A stretch of 36,092 nt of DNA from Solirubrobacteraceae bacterium (GCA_030725785.1 JANRFB010000019.1:1-36092), one strand, 5' to 3'; positions 24,605-32,319 are shown, counted from the stretch's first letter. Notes: generated by a model not told the origin, from the sequence alone. Translations and numbers: made by a program.

Positions 24605-26440
24605 CGCAGCGGGCTCGCTGGGGATGCCCCGCTTGAGGCGAACCAGCTTCAGCGCTAGCGCCAGCTCCAGCTGATCCTCGTCAGCCAGTGTTAGGCCGCT
24701 TACTGCTTCGATTCGCGCTAGCCGTTGGCGTAACGTGTTGGGGTGGATGAAAAGGACGCGCGCGCTCGCAGTTACCTTTCGTCCTTCGGCCAGATATCGT
24801 TCAAGCGTCGATAGAAGCTCGCTGCGCTGATTTCTTGCTTCGTCGTATTGGGCGACTTTCTCGATGCCCTGAAACAGATCACCTTCGTCTGCCGCTCCGA
24901 GATCTAGCCCGATAAGCAAGCGATAGGCGCCAAGCTGCACACTAGACAGCGCACCACCGTTCCGATAAAGATAGGAGGCAGTATCTGCTGCCGCTTGAGC
25001 CTCCCTGAGTCCTACCGCGCACTCCTCAAAATCTTGGCAGATCGGCCCGATGCCGATTGCGACTCCGAGCGTTATCGCCAGCTTTTCGAGCCGGAGCTGC
25101 ATGTCCTCGACGTCAGTTCGACCGTCGATCGGCGCAAAGACCGTCAGTCCATCGCCGATCAGGCCACCGGCGCCGTCTGGGAAAAGGATCTCCAGCTCAG
25201 TCTTTAGTTCAGCTAGGCCTAACCGATGAAGGTGGGACGGTGAATGCTCGGACGTAGTGGCTGGGAGACGGCTCTCACGCTCAGGCATCTGTGCCACCAG
25301 CATCACGTGCGTCGTCGTAAGGTCTATGGGAAGAGCCGCCGCAGTCGTTGACGCTACCGAACGGTCACCGATCTTGATCGCGGCAATCAGCTCGGTAAAG
25401 CTTCCGCGAGAAGAGAGTCTCTCGATCAAGGCGATTCGCTCTAGCGCTGCTGAGACGAGATTCGCCAGGGCGCGGAGTAGTTCACGGTCCTCTTCTTCCC
25501 AGATTGAGATCGAACGGTCGCTTGTCACGAGCAATCCGACCTGCTCGTCGGCGACGTTAAGCGACGTTGTGAAAGTAGTCGGCGTGCCTTCTAGGGAGGA
25601 CTTTGCAGCCGCTCGCTTGACTGTTGTTGGTTCGGCAACTTCAGCCGGCTGTTCGTCGCCGGGAGCAATTTCGAACGCAGCCAGCCTTAATTCGCCAGCT
25701 CCGTCGCGTTCGCTCTTGCTAGCAAGGTAGATCTGGCAGCTTGCAGATTCGAAAAGCTGTCGGACACCGCTCACAGCGCCGGCGCAGAGCTGCGCCTCGG
25801 TGTCGCAGGCTGTAATTGAGGTCGTAACCGTGGCCAGCGCCTTCAGCTTCTGGACATGGCGTTTGATCGCGCTGTGCTTCTGAGCGTTTTCGATCGCGCC
25901 TCCAATCAGCGAGCCGCTCGAGACCAAAAAGTCGAGAACTTCCGGCTCAAACTCACGAGGCGCAACAGTGTGCAACGAAATCACGCCGATCGTGGCACGA
26001 TTCTGACCCACTATTGGCGCTGCGACGAGCGATTGAAAGCGTTCCTCCTCAAGCTCTGGAATCACCTTCATCCGGGGGTCACTCATCGCCGCTTCACGGA
26101 TCATCTCCGGGGCGCCTGTCCGAGCGACCCAGCCGATCAGTCCCTCGTCGATTCCGATACTCAGCTGATCGACGAGCGCACTGTAAAGCGGAGAGGCGGC
26201 TCGAAGAACTAGCCGATCGCCCTCTAGCGAGTAGACAAAACAACCGTGGCAACTGGTCGCGTCACTGAGCAAAGTGACAACGCTGGCGAGCACTCGGTCG
26301 AGGTCCAGCGACGCGCTCAGCGTGCGGATTACGGCGCCGAGGGTTGCGTTCTCGGAGATCGTTGGCTCGGACCGACCGTTTGGCTGGGAGTCAGGATCAG
26401 CTAGAAGCCCGGCCGGGTCCTCTGCGCTATCGCTTCGCAC
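24593..26440 (-). CDS. PucR/CdaR-family transcriptional regulator with two GAF domains
   Basis: This regulator of about 615 aa has a first GAF domain (about residues 30-190, with SIGIDEGLIGWVARTG), a second GAF-like domain (about 200-340), a CdaR-type GGDEF-like linker (about 345-500), and a C-terminal PucR helix-turn-helix: SARVLFIHPNTLRQRLARIEAVSG. Such proteins often activate nitrogen or amine-use operons. It lies between the amt/gmaS/mgs arm and the mgd/fhs arm and probably controls both (inference). Starts at TTG 26500 or ATG 26485 are also open. I prefer GTG 26440 because a -10-like CAGTAT ends 7 bases before it and the palindrome at 26469-26485 would otherwise lie in coding sequence. 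The start is uncertain. Confidence 0.85.
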   Translation of the reverse strand: MRSDSAEDPAGLLADPDSQPNGRSEPTISENATLGAVIRTLSASLDLDRVLASVVTLLSDATSCHGCFVYSLEGDRLVLRAASPLYSALVDQLSIGIDEGLIGWVARTGAPEMIREAAMSDPRMKVIPELEEERFQSLVAAPIVGQNRATIGVISLHTVAPREFEPEVLDFLVSSGSLIGGAIENAQKHSAIKRHVQKLKALATVTTSITACDTEAQLCAGAVSGVRQLFESASCQIYLASKSERDGAGELRLAAFEIAPGDEQPAEVAEPTTVKRAAAKSSLEGTPTTFTTSLNVADEQVGLLVTSDRSISIWEEEDRELLRALANLVSAALERIALIERLSSRGSFTELIAAIKIGDRSVASTTAAALPIDLTTTHVMLVAQMPERESRLPATTSEHSPSHLHRLGLAELKTELEILFPDGAGGLIGDGLTVFAPIDGRTDVEDMQLRLEKLAITLGVAIGIGPICQDFEECAVGLREAQAAADTASYLYRNGGALSSVQLGAYRLLIGLDLGAADEGDLFQGIEKVAQYDEARNQRSELLSTLERYLAEGRKVTASARVLFIHPNTLRQRLARIEAVSGLTLADEDQLELALALKLVRLKRGIPSEPAALRS

Positions 26441-26447
26441 GCCGCGA

Positions 26448-26476
26448 ATACTGTCAGCATCACCGCAAATGTGCAA
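26448..26476 (-). promoter_or_regulatory. Predicted leaderless promoter of the pucR-type gene
   Basis: On the minus strand, TTGCAC (26471-26476) and CAGTAT (26448-26453) are 17 bases apart, and CAGTAT ends 7 bases before the GTG at 26440. The -35 lies inside the palindrome, so the regulator could control its own synthesis. The hexamers are only moderate matches to consensus. Confidence 0.4.
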
Positions 26477-26485
26477 ATCGCACAT
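26469..26485. promoter_or_regulatory. Perfect palindrome, candidate regulator operator
   Basis: ATGTGCAAATCGCACAT has perfect 6-base arms (ATGTGC and GCACAT) around a 5-base centre. It lies between the pucR-type regulator and amt, and related 17-base sites occur before the mgd operon and before mgsA. It is 104 bases before the amt start, so it could serve both divergent genes. Confidence 0.55.
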
Positions 26486-26588
26486 ATAAATGGCTAGCAA
26501 TAGTGTCGATTCAGCCCTAGCGCCCGCAGCGCAGATCGGGGAGTCTCGCGCAGCTTGCCTTAAGCGTCTGAATGGAGAGGGTTACTAA

Positions 26589-28016
26589 ATGTTCGAGCTA
26601 ATTGCTGCAGCAGGTCCGACCGTCGAGGACGTTGTCGTCGGTCAGACGCAAGATTCGCTCGTAATCGGCGAGCAATTCTATTTCTTCACGGTCGTACTGA
26701 TGTGGCTGATCCACGCTGGCTTCATGAGTTACGAGGCCGGCATCGCCAGGCGCAAGAACGTGATGGCGACGGCAATGAAGAACATTCTCACGATTGCCGT
26801 CGTAACTCCAAGCTTCTACTTCTTCGGTTGGTGGATTTACAACTGCAACCAGCCCGGTTTGCCGATCGGCCCGAACTCATCCGACTTCACTTCGCTCGCG
26901 TGCCAAGGCGGAATCCCTTGGAGTGATGCCTTTGGAGCGAACATTACGAACAACATCAACCTGATTTTCTTCCTCGCCTTCCTGCTGTTCTCGTGGACTA
27001 CCGCGTCGATTATGTCTGGCGCTGTCATTGAGCGGGTCAGATTGAGCGCCTACCTGCTGCTGGCCGTGCTGCTTGGCTCTGGCGTTTGGATCCTTGACGC
27101 AGCTTGGGGATGGAGCGCGGGAGGCTGGCTACCGGTGCGCTTTGGTTTCCACGACTCGATCGCTTCTGGCGTCGTTCACGGCGTCGCTGGCGCCTTTACG
27201 CTCGGCGTGCTTTTCAATATAGGGCCACGAATAGGCCGCTATGTGAAGGGTCAAGCTCGAACTTTCAGACCCCACAACCTTCACATCACGGCGCTTGGCC
27301 TGATGCTGATCTTTACCGGCTTTTATGGCTTCTACGCCGCCTGCCTAGTGATCTCGTCGACGGCATTCCCGGGCTGGGCGAACATCTATTTGAGCCCGAC
27401 CACGCTCGGCGCGATCACGATGACGATAACGGTTGGCTTCGCGGGCGGATTTACCGGCGGATATTTCGCTTCCAAGGGCGATCCGTTTTGGACAATTTCC
27501 GGAGGCCTCGCTGGAGTGATTGGGGTTTCCGCAGCAGCCGACGTTTATTCCCCCGTCTTGGCATATCTGCTCTCCGCACTGACGGCAGTTCTCGCCTATT
27601 ACGCCGCCGGCTTCATTGAGAAGAAGATGCGCGTTGACGACGCCGTTGGCGCAGTATCGGTGCACGGGGTTGCGGGCTTCCTAGGACTGCTTTGGGTTGG
27701 CATATTCGCGGCCGGTTATCCAACCGGTATAAACAATGTCGAATCATCGATCGGCGGCCAGCTGATTGGTATGGCAACATTCCTTCCGCTCGGCTTCCTA
27801 ACCGGCTGGCTGGGCTCCTGGATCCTGAAGAAGATGAACCTGCTGCGCGTACCGCCAGAGGTCGAGATCGAAGGCCTCGATCGTGCTGAGTACGAAGAGG
27901 ACGTCTTCCCTGAGTTCGGAGCTGTCGACGAGACAATTATTGAGCCGGACGGAACGATTGTTCCTTCAGGGCCGGTCCTTGAAGAAGCCTACCGCCGGAT
28001 TAAGTCGGGGGTTTGA
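26589..28016 (+). CDS. amt: Ammonium/methylammonium transporter, Amt family
   Basis: This 475-aa channel has about 11 membrane helices. The pore twin histidines are H197 (ASGVVHGVAG) and H359 (VSVHGVAGFLG), with the conserved Asp just before the first (D189). SIMSGAVIERVR corresponds to the usual SGAxAER motif and GLDRAEYEED to the conserved cytoplasmic tail. Amt proteins conduct ammonium and often methylammonium; placement directly before gmaS/mgs points to methylammonium uptake here (inference). A good ribosome site GGAGAGG (26574-26580) precedes the ATG by 8 bases. The acidic C-terminal tail of about 60 residues is long. No GlnK/GlnB gene follows, unlike in most amt operons. Confidence 0.93.
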   Translation: MFELIAAAGPTVEDVVVGQTQDSLVIGEQFYFFTVVLMWLIHAGFMSYEAGIARRKNVMATAMKNILTIAVVTPSFYFFGWWIYNCNQPGLPIGPNSSDFTSLACQGGIPWSDAFGANITNNINLIFFLAFLLFSWTTASIMSGAVIERVRLSAYLLLAVLLGSGVWILDAAWGWSAGGWLPVRFGFHDSIASGVVHGVAGAFTLGVLFNIGPRIGRYVKGQARTFRPHNLHITALGLMLIFTGFYGFYAACLVISSTAFPGWANIYLSPTTLGAITMTITVGFAGGFTGGYFASKGDPFWTISGGLAGVIGVSAAADVYSPVLAYLLSALTAVLAYYAAGFIEKKMRVDDAVGAVSVHGVAGFLGLLWVGIFAAGYPTGINNVESSIGGQLIGMATFLPLGFLTGWLGSWILKKMNLLRVPPEVEIEGLDRAEYEEDVFPEFGAVDETIIEPDGTIVPSGPVLEEAYRRIKSGV

Positions 28017-28020
28017 GCAG

Positions 28021-28143
28021 ATGATGCAACTGGCCCTTAGCGTCGTGGTGATGATTGCCGTCGTCGGCGGACTCAGTCACTGGATCATTCAGAAGGACCG
28101 TCGCCAAAAAGTTGGCGATGTAGTCCGCGACCAGGAGGATTAA
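28021..28143 (+). CDS. 40-aa single-helix membrane protein, hypothetical
   Basis: This very small ORF starts 4 bp after the amt stop and encodes one membrane helix at about residues 3-24 (LALSVVVMIAVVGGLSHWII), followed by a charged tail, QKDRRQKVGDVVRDQED. It is two bases from the next gene, which has a strong ribosome site inside this ORF's 3' end. The layout, with hydrophobic N-terminus, basic then acidic tail and tight spacing, is that of a small membrane subunit. I recognise no family. Its reality is supported by position and amphipathic design, not by homology. A second in-frame ATG follows directly. Confidence 0.65.
   Translation: MMQLALSVVVMIAVVGGLSHWIIQKDRRQKVGDVVRDQED
28101..28118 (+). 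promoter_or_regulatory. Hairpin inside the 40-aa gene
   Basis: TCGCCAA and TTGGCGA form a perfect 7-bp stem around an AAAG loop. It lies 15 bases upstream of the AGGAGG ribosome site of the next gene and could influence mRNA processing or translation between amt and the downstream small genes. No T-run follows, so it is not a classical terminator. Confidence 0.35.
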
Positions 28144-28145
28144 TA

Positions 28146-28484
28146 ATGGCTCTGCTAATCGATAGTGCCCCAAAGTGCGTTCAGAACGTCGCGAATTCGG
28201 CCCCGGATGCTGCCGACACTGCAGATTTCATCGTGCAGGCTGCGTATGAGAAGTGCGCCGGCATCATGACTTTCGGCCCTGGCTCGACTTATGGCGCAGA
28301 GGGGGCCGGCGCCACGACCGCGTACTACGTGCTGACGGCGTTAGGGGCAGCTTTCATGGTTGTGAGCCTGATCGCGTGGGTCGTGTTCGAGAATCGCCGC
28401 CTTGCGTCCCATACCGAACGGCTGATAGCCCGCGGATCTTCATCACAGCCGGCCGCATCCCCAATGTCAACCGAGATCAGCTAA
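28146..28484 (+). CDS. 112-aa single-helix membrane protein, hypothetical
   Basis: A strong ribosome site, AGGAGG at 28133-28138, precedes the ATG by 7 bases. The first 57 residues are polar, with two cysteines (C11 and C38; APKCVQNVANS and YEKCAGIMTFG) that could pair if outside the cell. One helix follows at about residues 58-82 (TAYYVLTALGAAFMVVSLIAWVVF), then a basic segment ENRRLASHTERL and a Ser/Pro-rich tail. By the positive-inside rule the C-terminus is cytoplasmic and the Cys-bearing part is exported. I do not recognise a family. It lies in the amt operon before another one-helix protein. Confidence 0.72.
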   Translation: MALLIDSAPKCVQNVANSAPDAADTADFIVQAAYEKCAGIMTFGPGSTYGAEGAGATTAYYVLTALGAAFMVVSLIAWVVFENRRLASHTERLIARGSSSQPAASPMSTEIS

Positions 28485-28495
28485 AGGAGATTGAA

Positions 28496-28654
28496 ATGTC
28501 AGAACGTGGCAAGCAAATTGAATTCCCGCCCGATGAAACGCACGTCAAAGGTTTCGAGGTCGCGATGATCTCAATCTCAATCATCTGCGTCGGCATTGTG
28601 CTCGCGATTGTCCTCGGCACCGACTGGGGCGACACCTTCCGTCCCCAAGTTTAA
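28496..28654 (+). CDS. 52-aa single-helix membrane protein, hypothetical
   Basis: A good ribosome site AAAGGAGA (28483-28490) lies 5 bases before the ATG. The protein has a polar N-terminus (SERGKQIEFPPDETHVKGFE), one helix at about residues 22-41 (VAMISISIICVGIVLAIVLG) and a short exported-looking end DWGDTFRPQV. It is the third tiny membrane protein in a row after amt and the one with the clearest translation signal. No family is recognised. Together with its neighbours it has the look of a small-subunit cassette. Confidence 0.72.
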   Translation: MSERGKQIEFPPDETHVKGFEVAMISISIICVGIVLAIVLGTDWGDTFRPQV

Positions 28655-28681
28655 TTAGCGCGCTGTAGTCGCGAGATCCTT

Positions 28682-29110
28682 GTGGCGCAACCGACGGAGT
28701 CTAAGTATCGCCATGCCGTCTATCCGGGCAAGCTTCCGCGACGGATTACGTGGAAGCCGGTCCTCGCAATCATCGTTCTGGTTGCCGTCACCTACGCTGT
28801 CTCGCAGGGCTGCCAAGCAGCTCAAATTAGAGTCAGTCAGACGCAAGCGATTGCGACGGCTCGTGAGCAAATCAAGTTTGATGCGACGCGCACGCAGATC
28901 CGCTTTGTTCGCTCTGGCTTCGGAGCTTCTTCGTATTGGGCCGTCTCGCTTTCTGAGCCTGCGCCAGGGGGCTTGGTCTACAAAAACCTCGTGATCGTGA
29001 AGGTCAATGCAAATAGCGGCCAGGTTGCAGAGGTGATCCGCGAGAAGAATGTGAAGGAAGAGGGGCTCGCTCCGAGCCCGGCGGAGAGTGGGCCGCAGTC
29101 CAGCCCGTGA
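28682..29110 (+). CDS. Membrane-anchored PepSY-like protein, hypothetical
   Basis: This 142-aa protein starts at a GTG and has a basic N-terminus, one membrane helix at about residues 26-43 (VLAIIVLVAVTYAVSQGC), and an exported domain of about 85 residues. The domain reads SQTQAIATAREQIKFD, then SSYWAVSLSEP and LVIVKVNANSGQVAEVI, which resembles the PepSY fold (helix, then strands ending in a V-D/N-x-x-T/S-G-x-V motif). The end is Pro/Ser-rich. PepSY domains are linked with inhibition of peptidases or binding at the cell surface; the role here is unknown. It lies 27 bp after the previous small gene. Two long minus-strand frames over it look like shadows. Confidence 0.68.
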   Translation: MAQPTESKYRHAVYPGKLPRRITWKPVLAIIVLVAVTYAVSQGCQAAQIRVSQTQAIATAREQIKFDATRTQIRFVRSGFGASSYWAVSLSEPAPGGLVYKNLVIVKVNANSGQVAEVIREKNVKEEGLAPSPAESGPQSSP

Positions 29111-29244
29111 GTGCCGGTCGACAACTTTTGAGAGCGCGTCGGTGGTCTGTCGAAGAGTGTTTGTCCAAAGATGTCCATAACCTTTGCACTGCCGCGAGCA
29201 ACACGAGCCAACGCCAAATGCAAGCGTTCTGAAAGGAAGACTGA

Positions 29245-30615
29245 ATGTCAAACAAAGCGCCCCTAGACGAAGACGCGGTACGCAAGATCGTCGCCGACGA
29301 GGGGATCGAGTTTCTCTTTGCTCAGTTCGTTGACATGCACGGCAAGCCGAGCGCAAAGCTCGTGCCGGCGCACCACCTCGACGACCTTCTTTCCGGCGGC
29401 GCCGGCTTCGCCGGCTTCGCTGCCGGCGACATCGGACAGACGCCTGACAGCCCGGACATGATCGCGATGCCTGATGTATCGACCTTCACGCGACTCCCGT
29501 GGCTGCCGAATATCGGCCGCTTCGCTTGCAACTTGACGGTGGAAGGCGAGCCTTGGCCTTTCTGCCCGCGTACGATTCTGCAGAACCAGATCGCCCGTGC
29601 CGCGGAGCTCGGCTATGAGCTACGGATCGGCGCTGAGCTGGAGTACTTCCTGCTGCGCCGCTCGGCAGACGGCGGAATCGAACTCGCTGACCCGCTCGAC
29701 GATCTCGAACAGCCGTGTTACGACATGCGCGCTCTGACGCGCAACCTGCCTTTCGTGACCGAGGTCGCCAACAACATCACGGCGCTTGGTTGGGACAATT
29801 ACGCAACCGATCACGAAGACGCCAACGGCCAGTTCGAACAGAACTGGGACTACGCTGACGCGCTTACGACCTGCGACCGCTCGATCTTCTTCCGTTACAT
29901 GGTCGAAGCGATGGCACAGGAGCGCGGTTTGATCGCGACCTTCATGCCGAAGCCGTTCGGCCATCTGACCGGCAATGGCTGCCACTTCCACATGAGCCTT
30001 TGGAAGGGCGACGAGAACGTCTTTCATAGCGACCCTGCCGACGATCCGCGCGGGCTCGGCCTCTCGGAAATTGGCTACAACTTCCTCGGTGGGCTGACGG
30101 CCAACGCGACCGCCTACATCGGGATCACGGCGCCGACTGTTAACTCATATAAGCGGCTCGTCGTTGGAGAGCCAACGAGCGGCTCGACCTGGGCACCGGC
30201 CTACGTGACATATGGTTACAACAACCGGTCAATGATGCTGCGGATCCCTGACGAGGGGCGAATCGAGGATCGCACCGTTGACGGCTCCTGCAACCCGTAT
30301 CTCGCTGCGACGGCGGTGTTGGCAGCCGGACTCGACGGGATCGAGCGTGGACTCGACCCGGGCGACCCAACGAGCGAGAACATGTTCAAGACGACAGCTG
30401 CCGAGCGCGAGGAGATGGGGATCATGACGCTCCCCGCCAACCTGCTCGACGCCACGCGCGAGCTGGAAAAGAGCGATGTGATGCGCAAGGCGTTCGGCTC
30501 GCACGACGGGCGTGATTACATCGATTACTTCATCGAGCGCAAGCGAGTCGAATGGACAACATTTCACGAGCAGATCTCAAAGTATGAGCTGGACCGTTAC
30601 CTTCAGCTCTTCTAG
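29245..30615 (+). CDS. gmaS: Gamma-glutamylmethylamide synthetase (glutamine synthetase type III-like)
   Basis: This 456-aa member of the glutamine synthetase superfamily would ligate methylamine to glutamate with ATP, giving gamma-glutamylmethylamide. It has the GS beta-grasp start (FAQFVDMHGKPSAKLVP), metal and glutamate ligands in RIGAELEYFL, EDANGQFEQN at 191-200, and the ATP/His motif GNGCHFHMSL at 243-251. The EDANGQFE block is, from memory, the site used for gmaS-targeted detection. It fits GmaS/GlnT rather than GlnA. Linkage to mgsABC supports the call; a true glutamine synthetase is the alternative. GAAAGGAAGA gives a strong ribosome site just before the ATG. The 134-bp gap upstream has a TGTCCA direct repeat and no clear promoter. 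Confidence 0.88.
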   Translation: MSNKAPLDEDAVRKIVADEGIEFLFAQFVDMHGKPSAKLVPAHHLDDLLSGGAGFAGFAAGDIGQTPDSPDMIAMPDVSTFTRLPWLPNIGRFACNLTVEGEPWPFCPRTILQNQIARAAELGYELRIGAELEYFLLRRSADGGIELADPLDDLEQPCYDMRALTRNLPFVTEVANNITALGWDNYATDHEDANGQFEQNWDYADALTTCDRSIFFRYMVEAMAQERGLIATFMPKPFGHLTGNGCHFHMSLWKGDENVFHSDPADDPRGLGLSEIGYNFLGGLTANATAYIGITAPTVNSYKRLVVGEPTSGSTWAPAYVTYGYNNRSMMLRIPDEGRIEDRTVDGSCNPYLAATAVLAAGLDGIERGLDPGDPTSENMFKTTAAEREEMGIMTLPANLLDATRELEKSDVMRKAFGSHDGRDYIDYFIERKRVEWTTFHEQISKYELDRYLQLF

Positions 30616-30629
30616 GCGTATTGCAGCAA

Positions 30630-30646
30630 GTGTTCGAACCGCACAC
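30630..30646. promoter_or_regulatory. Degenerate copy of the palindrome before mgsA
   Basis: GTGTTCGAACCGCACAC matches the perfect palindrome near the pucR-type gene at 12 of 17 positions, with identical CGCACA on the right arm. Its centre lies about 75 bases before the predicted mgsA transcription start, a distance suited to an activator. It also contains the self-complementary GTTCGAAC. Confidence 0.45.
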
Positions 30647-30700
30647 TCAAAAGGCCTAAATGTGGCTAGATTCACCCCGATTTATGTCGTGAACGACCAG

Positions 30701-30706
30701 TAGAAT
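30701..30706 (+). promoter_or_regulatory. -10 element TAGAAT for mgsA (leaderless)
   Basis: TAGAAT matches TATAAT at five of six bases and ends 6 bases before the mgsA ATG; there is no ribosome site. No clear -35 is visible at the right distance, as expected for an activator-dependent promoter. Confidence 0.5.
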
Positions 30707-30712
30707 CAACCT

Positions 30713-31618
30713 ATGTGCGGAATTGCAGGACTCTTCAGTAAATCCTCTTCGTTCGAGCAGCGGCTCGGCGATCACCTTGCTGACATGCTGATTCAGATGG
30801 CCGACCGCGGCCCGGATAGCGCTGGTGTCGCCTTCTACCGCAACCCTGCGCCGGCAGGATCGAGCAAGTTGACGCTCTTCTCTCCTGACGAGGGTTATGA
30901 CTGGGACCTCGTCGCCGGCGAGCTATCGGGGGCATTCGGCGGCAGCAACGGGCCAGAGATTCGCGCCAGCCATGCTGTGATTGTCGTCCAGACCGACGCC
31001 GACGACGCTGGGCGTTGGGTGCTCGATAACCACCCCGAGCTGCGCCTGATGAGCGCCGGGCAGGCGATTGAGATCTACAAAGAGAAGGGTGATCCTCGGG
31101 AATTCGTGGAGCGCTTCGGGCTCCGTGAGCTGAGCGCGACGCACGCGCTTGGTCACACGCGGATGGCGACCGAAAGCATCGTCACGACCGAGCACTCGCA
31201 CCCGTTCTCGACCGGGCTCGATCTCTGCCTCGTGCACAACGGTTCGCTCTGCAATCACAACCGTCTGCGCGAAGAGCTCCGCCGCGAGGGGATCACGATC
31301 CAGACTGACAACGACTCCGAGGTTGCCGCCGCCTATCTAACTTGGAAGATGCGCGAAGGCGCGTCGCTGACTGAGGCGCTTGAGTCGGCGCTCGATGACC
31401 TCGACGGCTTCTTTACCTTCGCCGTTGGCACTGCCGATGGTTTCGCCGTGCTGCGCGATCCGATTGCCTGTAAGCCGGCCGTGATGAGCGAGAGCGATGA
31501 CTGGGTCGCAATGGCCTCCGAGTACCGCGCAATCGCTGTGTTGCCAGGGGCTGAGGAAGCACGCGTCTGGGAGCCAGATCCAGGCCAGGTTTACATCTGG
31601 GAGAAGGAGAAAGTCTGA
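30713..31618 (+). CDS. mgsA: N-methylglutamate synthase subunit A (class II glutamine amidotransferase, GlxB-like)
   Basis: This 301-aa Ntn-type amidotransferase starts MCGIAGLFSK, so Cys2 becomes the N-terminal nucleophile after Met removal. MADRGPDSAGVAFYR, LGHTRMATES, HSHPFSTGLDLCLVHNGSLCNHN and the D-N-D-S-E motif are all in place as in glutamate synthase domain 1 and GlxB/MgsA proteins. In the N-methylglutamate pathway it would cleave gamma-glutamylmethylamide and pass methylamine to the MgsC site. It sits 97 bp after gmaS with its own predicted leaderless promoter, and overlaps mgsB by one base (TGATG). Without the neighbours a glutamine-hydrolysing role would also fit. Confidence 0.9.
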   Translation: MCGIAGLFSKSSSFEQRLGDHLADMLIQMADRGPDSAGVAFYRNPAPAGSSKLTLFSPDEGYDWDLVAGELSGAFGGSNGPEIRASHAVIVVQTDADDAGRWVLDNHPELRLMSAGQAIEIYKEKGDPREFVERFGLRELSATHALGHTRMATESIVTTEHSHPFSTGLDLCLVHNGSLCNHNRLREELRREGITIQTDNDSEVAAAYLTWKMREGASLTEALESALDDLDGFFTFAVGTADGFAVLRDPIACKPAVMSESDDWVAMASEYRAIAVLPGAEEARVWEPDPGQVYIWEKEKV

Positions 31619-32319
31619 TGGGAACTGCCGAGCAGACAGTCGAAGTTGTCGACCTGACCGAAACAACAATCCGTGAGCTCAACCAGCGGCTCCACGACGC
31701 GGCCGACGGTGGCCCGCAGAACTGGCGGATCACGCACCCGAACGGGGTGCACGCGATCGGCGCCGGCATCAACGCGCCTCTAGAGATCGACATTGATGGC
31801 CACGTTGGCTACTACTGCGCCGGCATGAACAAAGAGGCGAACATTCGAATTCACGGCAGCGCCGGGGTTGGGCTCGCCGAGAACATCATGTCGGGGACAG
31901 TAATCGTGGACGGCGACACGAGCCAGTCGGCGGCCGCGACGGGCCGAGGCGGCTTGCTCGTCGTGCGCGGCAACGCAGCAGCTCGCTGCGGCATTTCGAT
32001 GAAAGGCGTCAACATCGTCGTAGAGGGCAACGTTGGACACCTCAGCGCTTTCATGGCGCAGAAGGGCGCGCTCGTCGTCTGTGGCGACGCTGGCGAGGCG
32101 CTCGGCGATTCGATCTACGAGACGCACATTTACGTGCGCGGTTCGGTTGCTGAATTGGGCGCTGACTGCATCGAGAAGGACTTCAAGGAGTTTCATACCG
32201 CCGAGCTGACCGGCCTGCTCGCCGAAGCCGGCGTGGATGCCGACCCTGCTGATTTCAAGCGCTACGGCACGGCGCGCAAGCTTTACAACTTCAACATCGA
32301 CAACGCGGACGCTTATTAA
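31618..32319 (+). CDS. mgsB: N-methylglutamate synthase subunit B (GXGXG domain, GlxC-like)
   Basis: This 233-aa protein consists mainly of the right-handed beta-helix GXGXG domain of glutamate synthase. Repeating G-x-x-x-G strands are visible in VGYYCAGMNKEANIRIHG, GTVIVDGDTS, GLLVVRGNAAARCGISM, NIVVEGNVGHLSAFMAQ, and ALVVCGDAGEALGDSIYE. In glutamate synthase this domain is structural; as a separate subunit it defines the MgsB/GlxC group. Its start and stop each share one base with its neighbours (TGATG, TAATG), so the three mgs genes are coupled and the complex is probably made in equal amounts. Length agrees with known GlxC-type proteins. Confidence 0.91.
   Translation: MGTAEQTVEVVDLTETTIRELNQRLHDAADGGPQNWRITHPNGVHAIGAGINAPLEIDIDGHVGYYCAGMNKEANIRIHGSAGVGLAENIMSGTVIVDGDTSQSAAATGRGGLLVVRGNAAARCGISMKGVNIVVEGNVGHLSAFMAQKGALVVCGDAGEALGDSIYETHIYVRGSVAELGADCIEKDFKEFHTAELTGLLAEAGVDADPADFKRYGTARKLYNFNIDNADAY

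Noticed and set aside
28655-29356. Minus-strand open frame of 233 codons across the PepSY-like gene and the gmaS start
   Set aside because: Arg/Ser/Leu-rich with no domain, overlaps the gmaS ribosome site and start, and the plus-strand protein has a sensible membrane helix plus PepSY-like fold.
29245-30615. Assimilatory glutamine synthetase (GlnA) with glutamate synthase genes next to it (GS-GOGAT)
   Set aside because: The synthase is split into three small subunits of GlxB/C/D type without the 3Fe-4S motif or a GltD partner, and the synthetase has the GmaS/GlnT-type EDANGQFE block.
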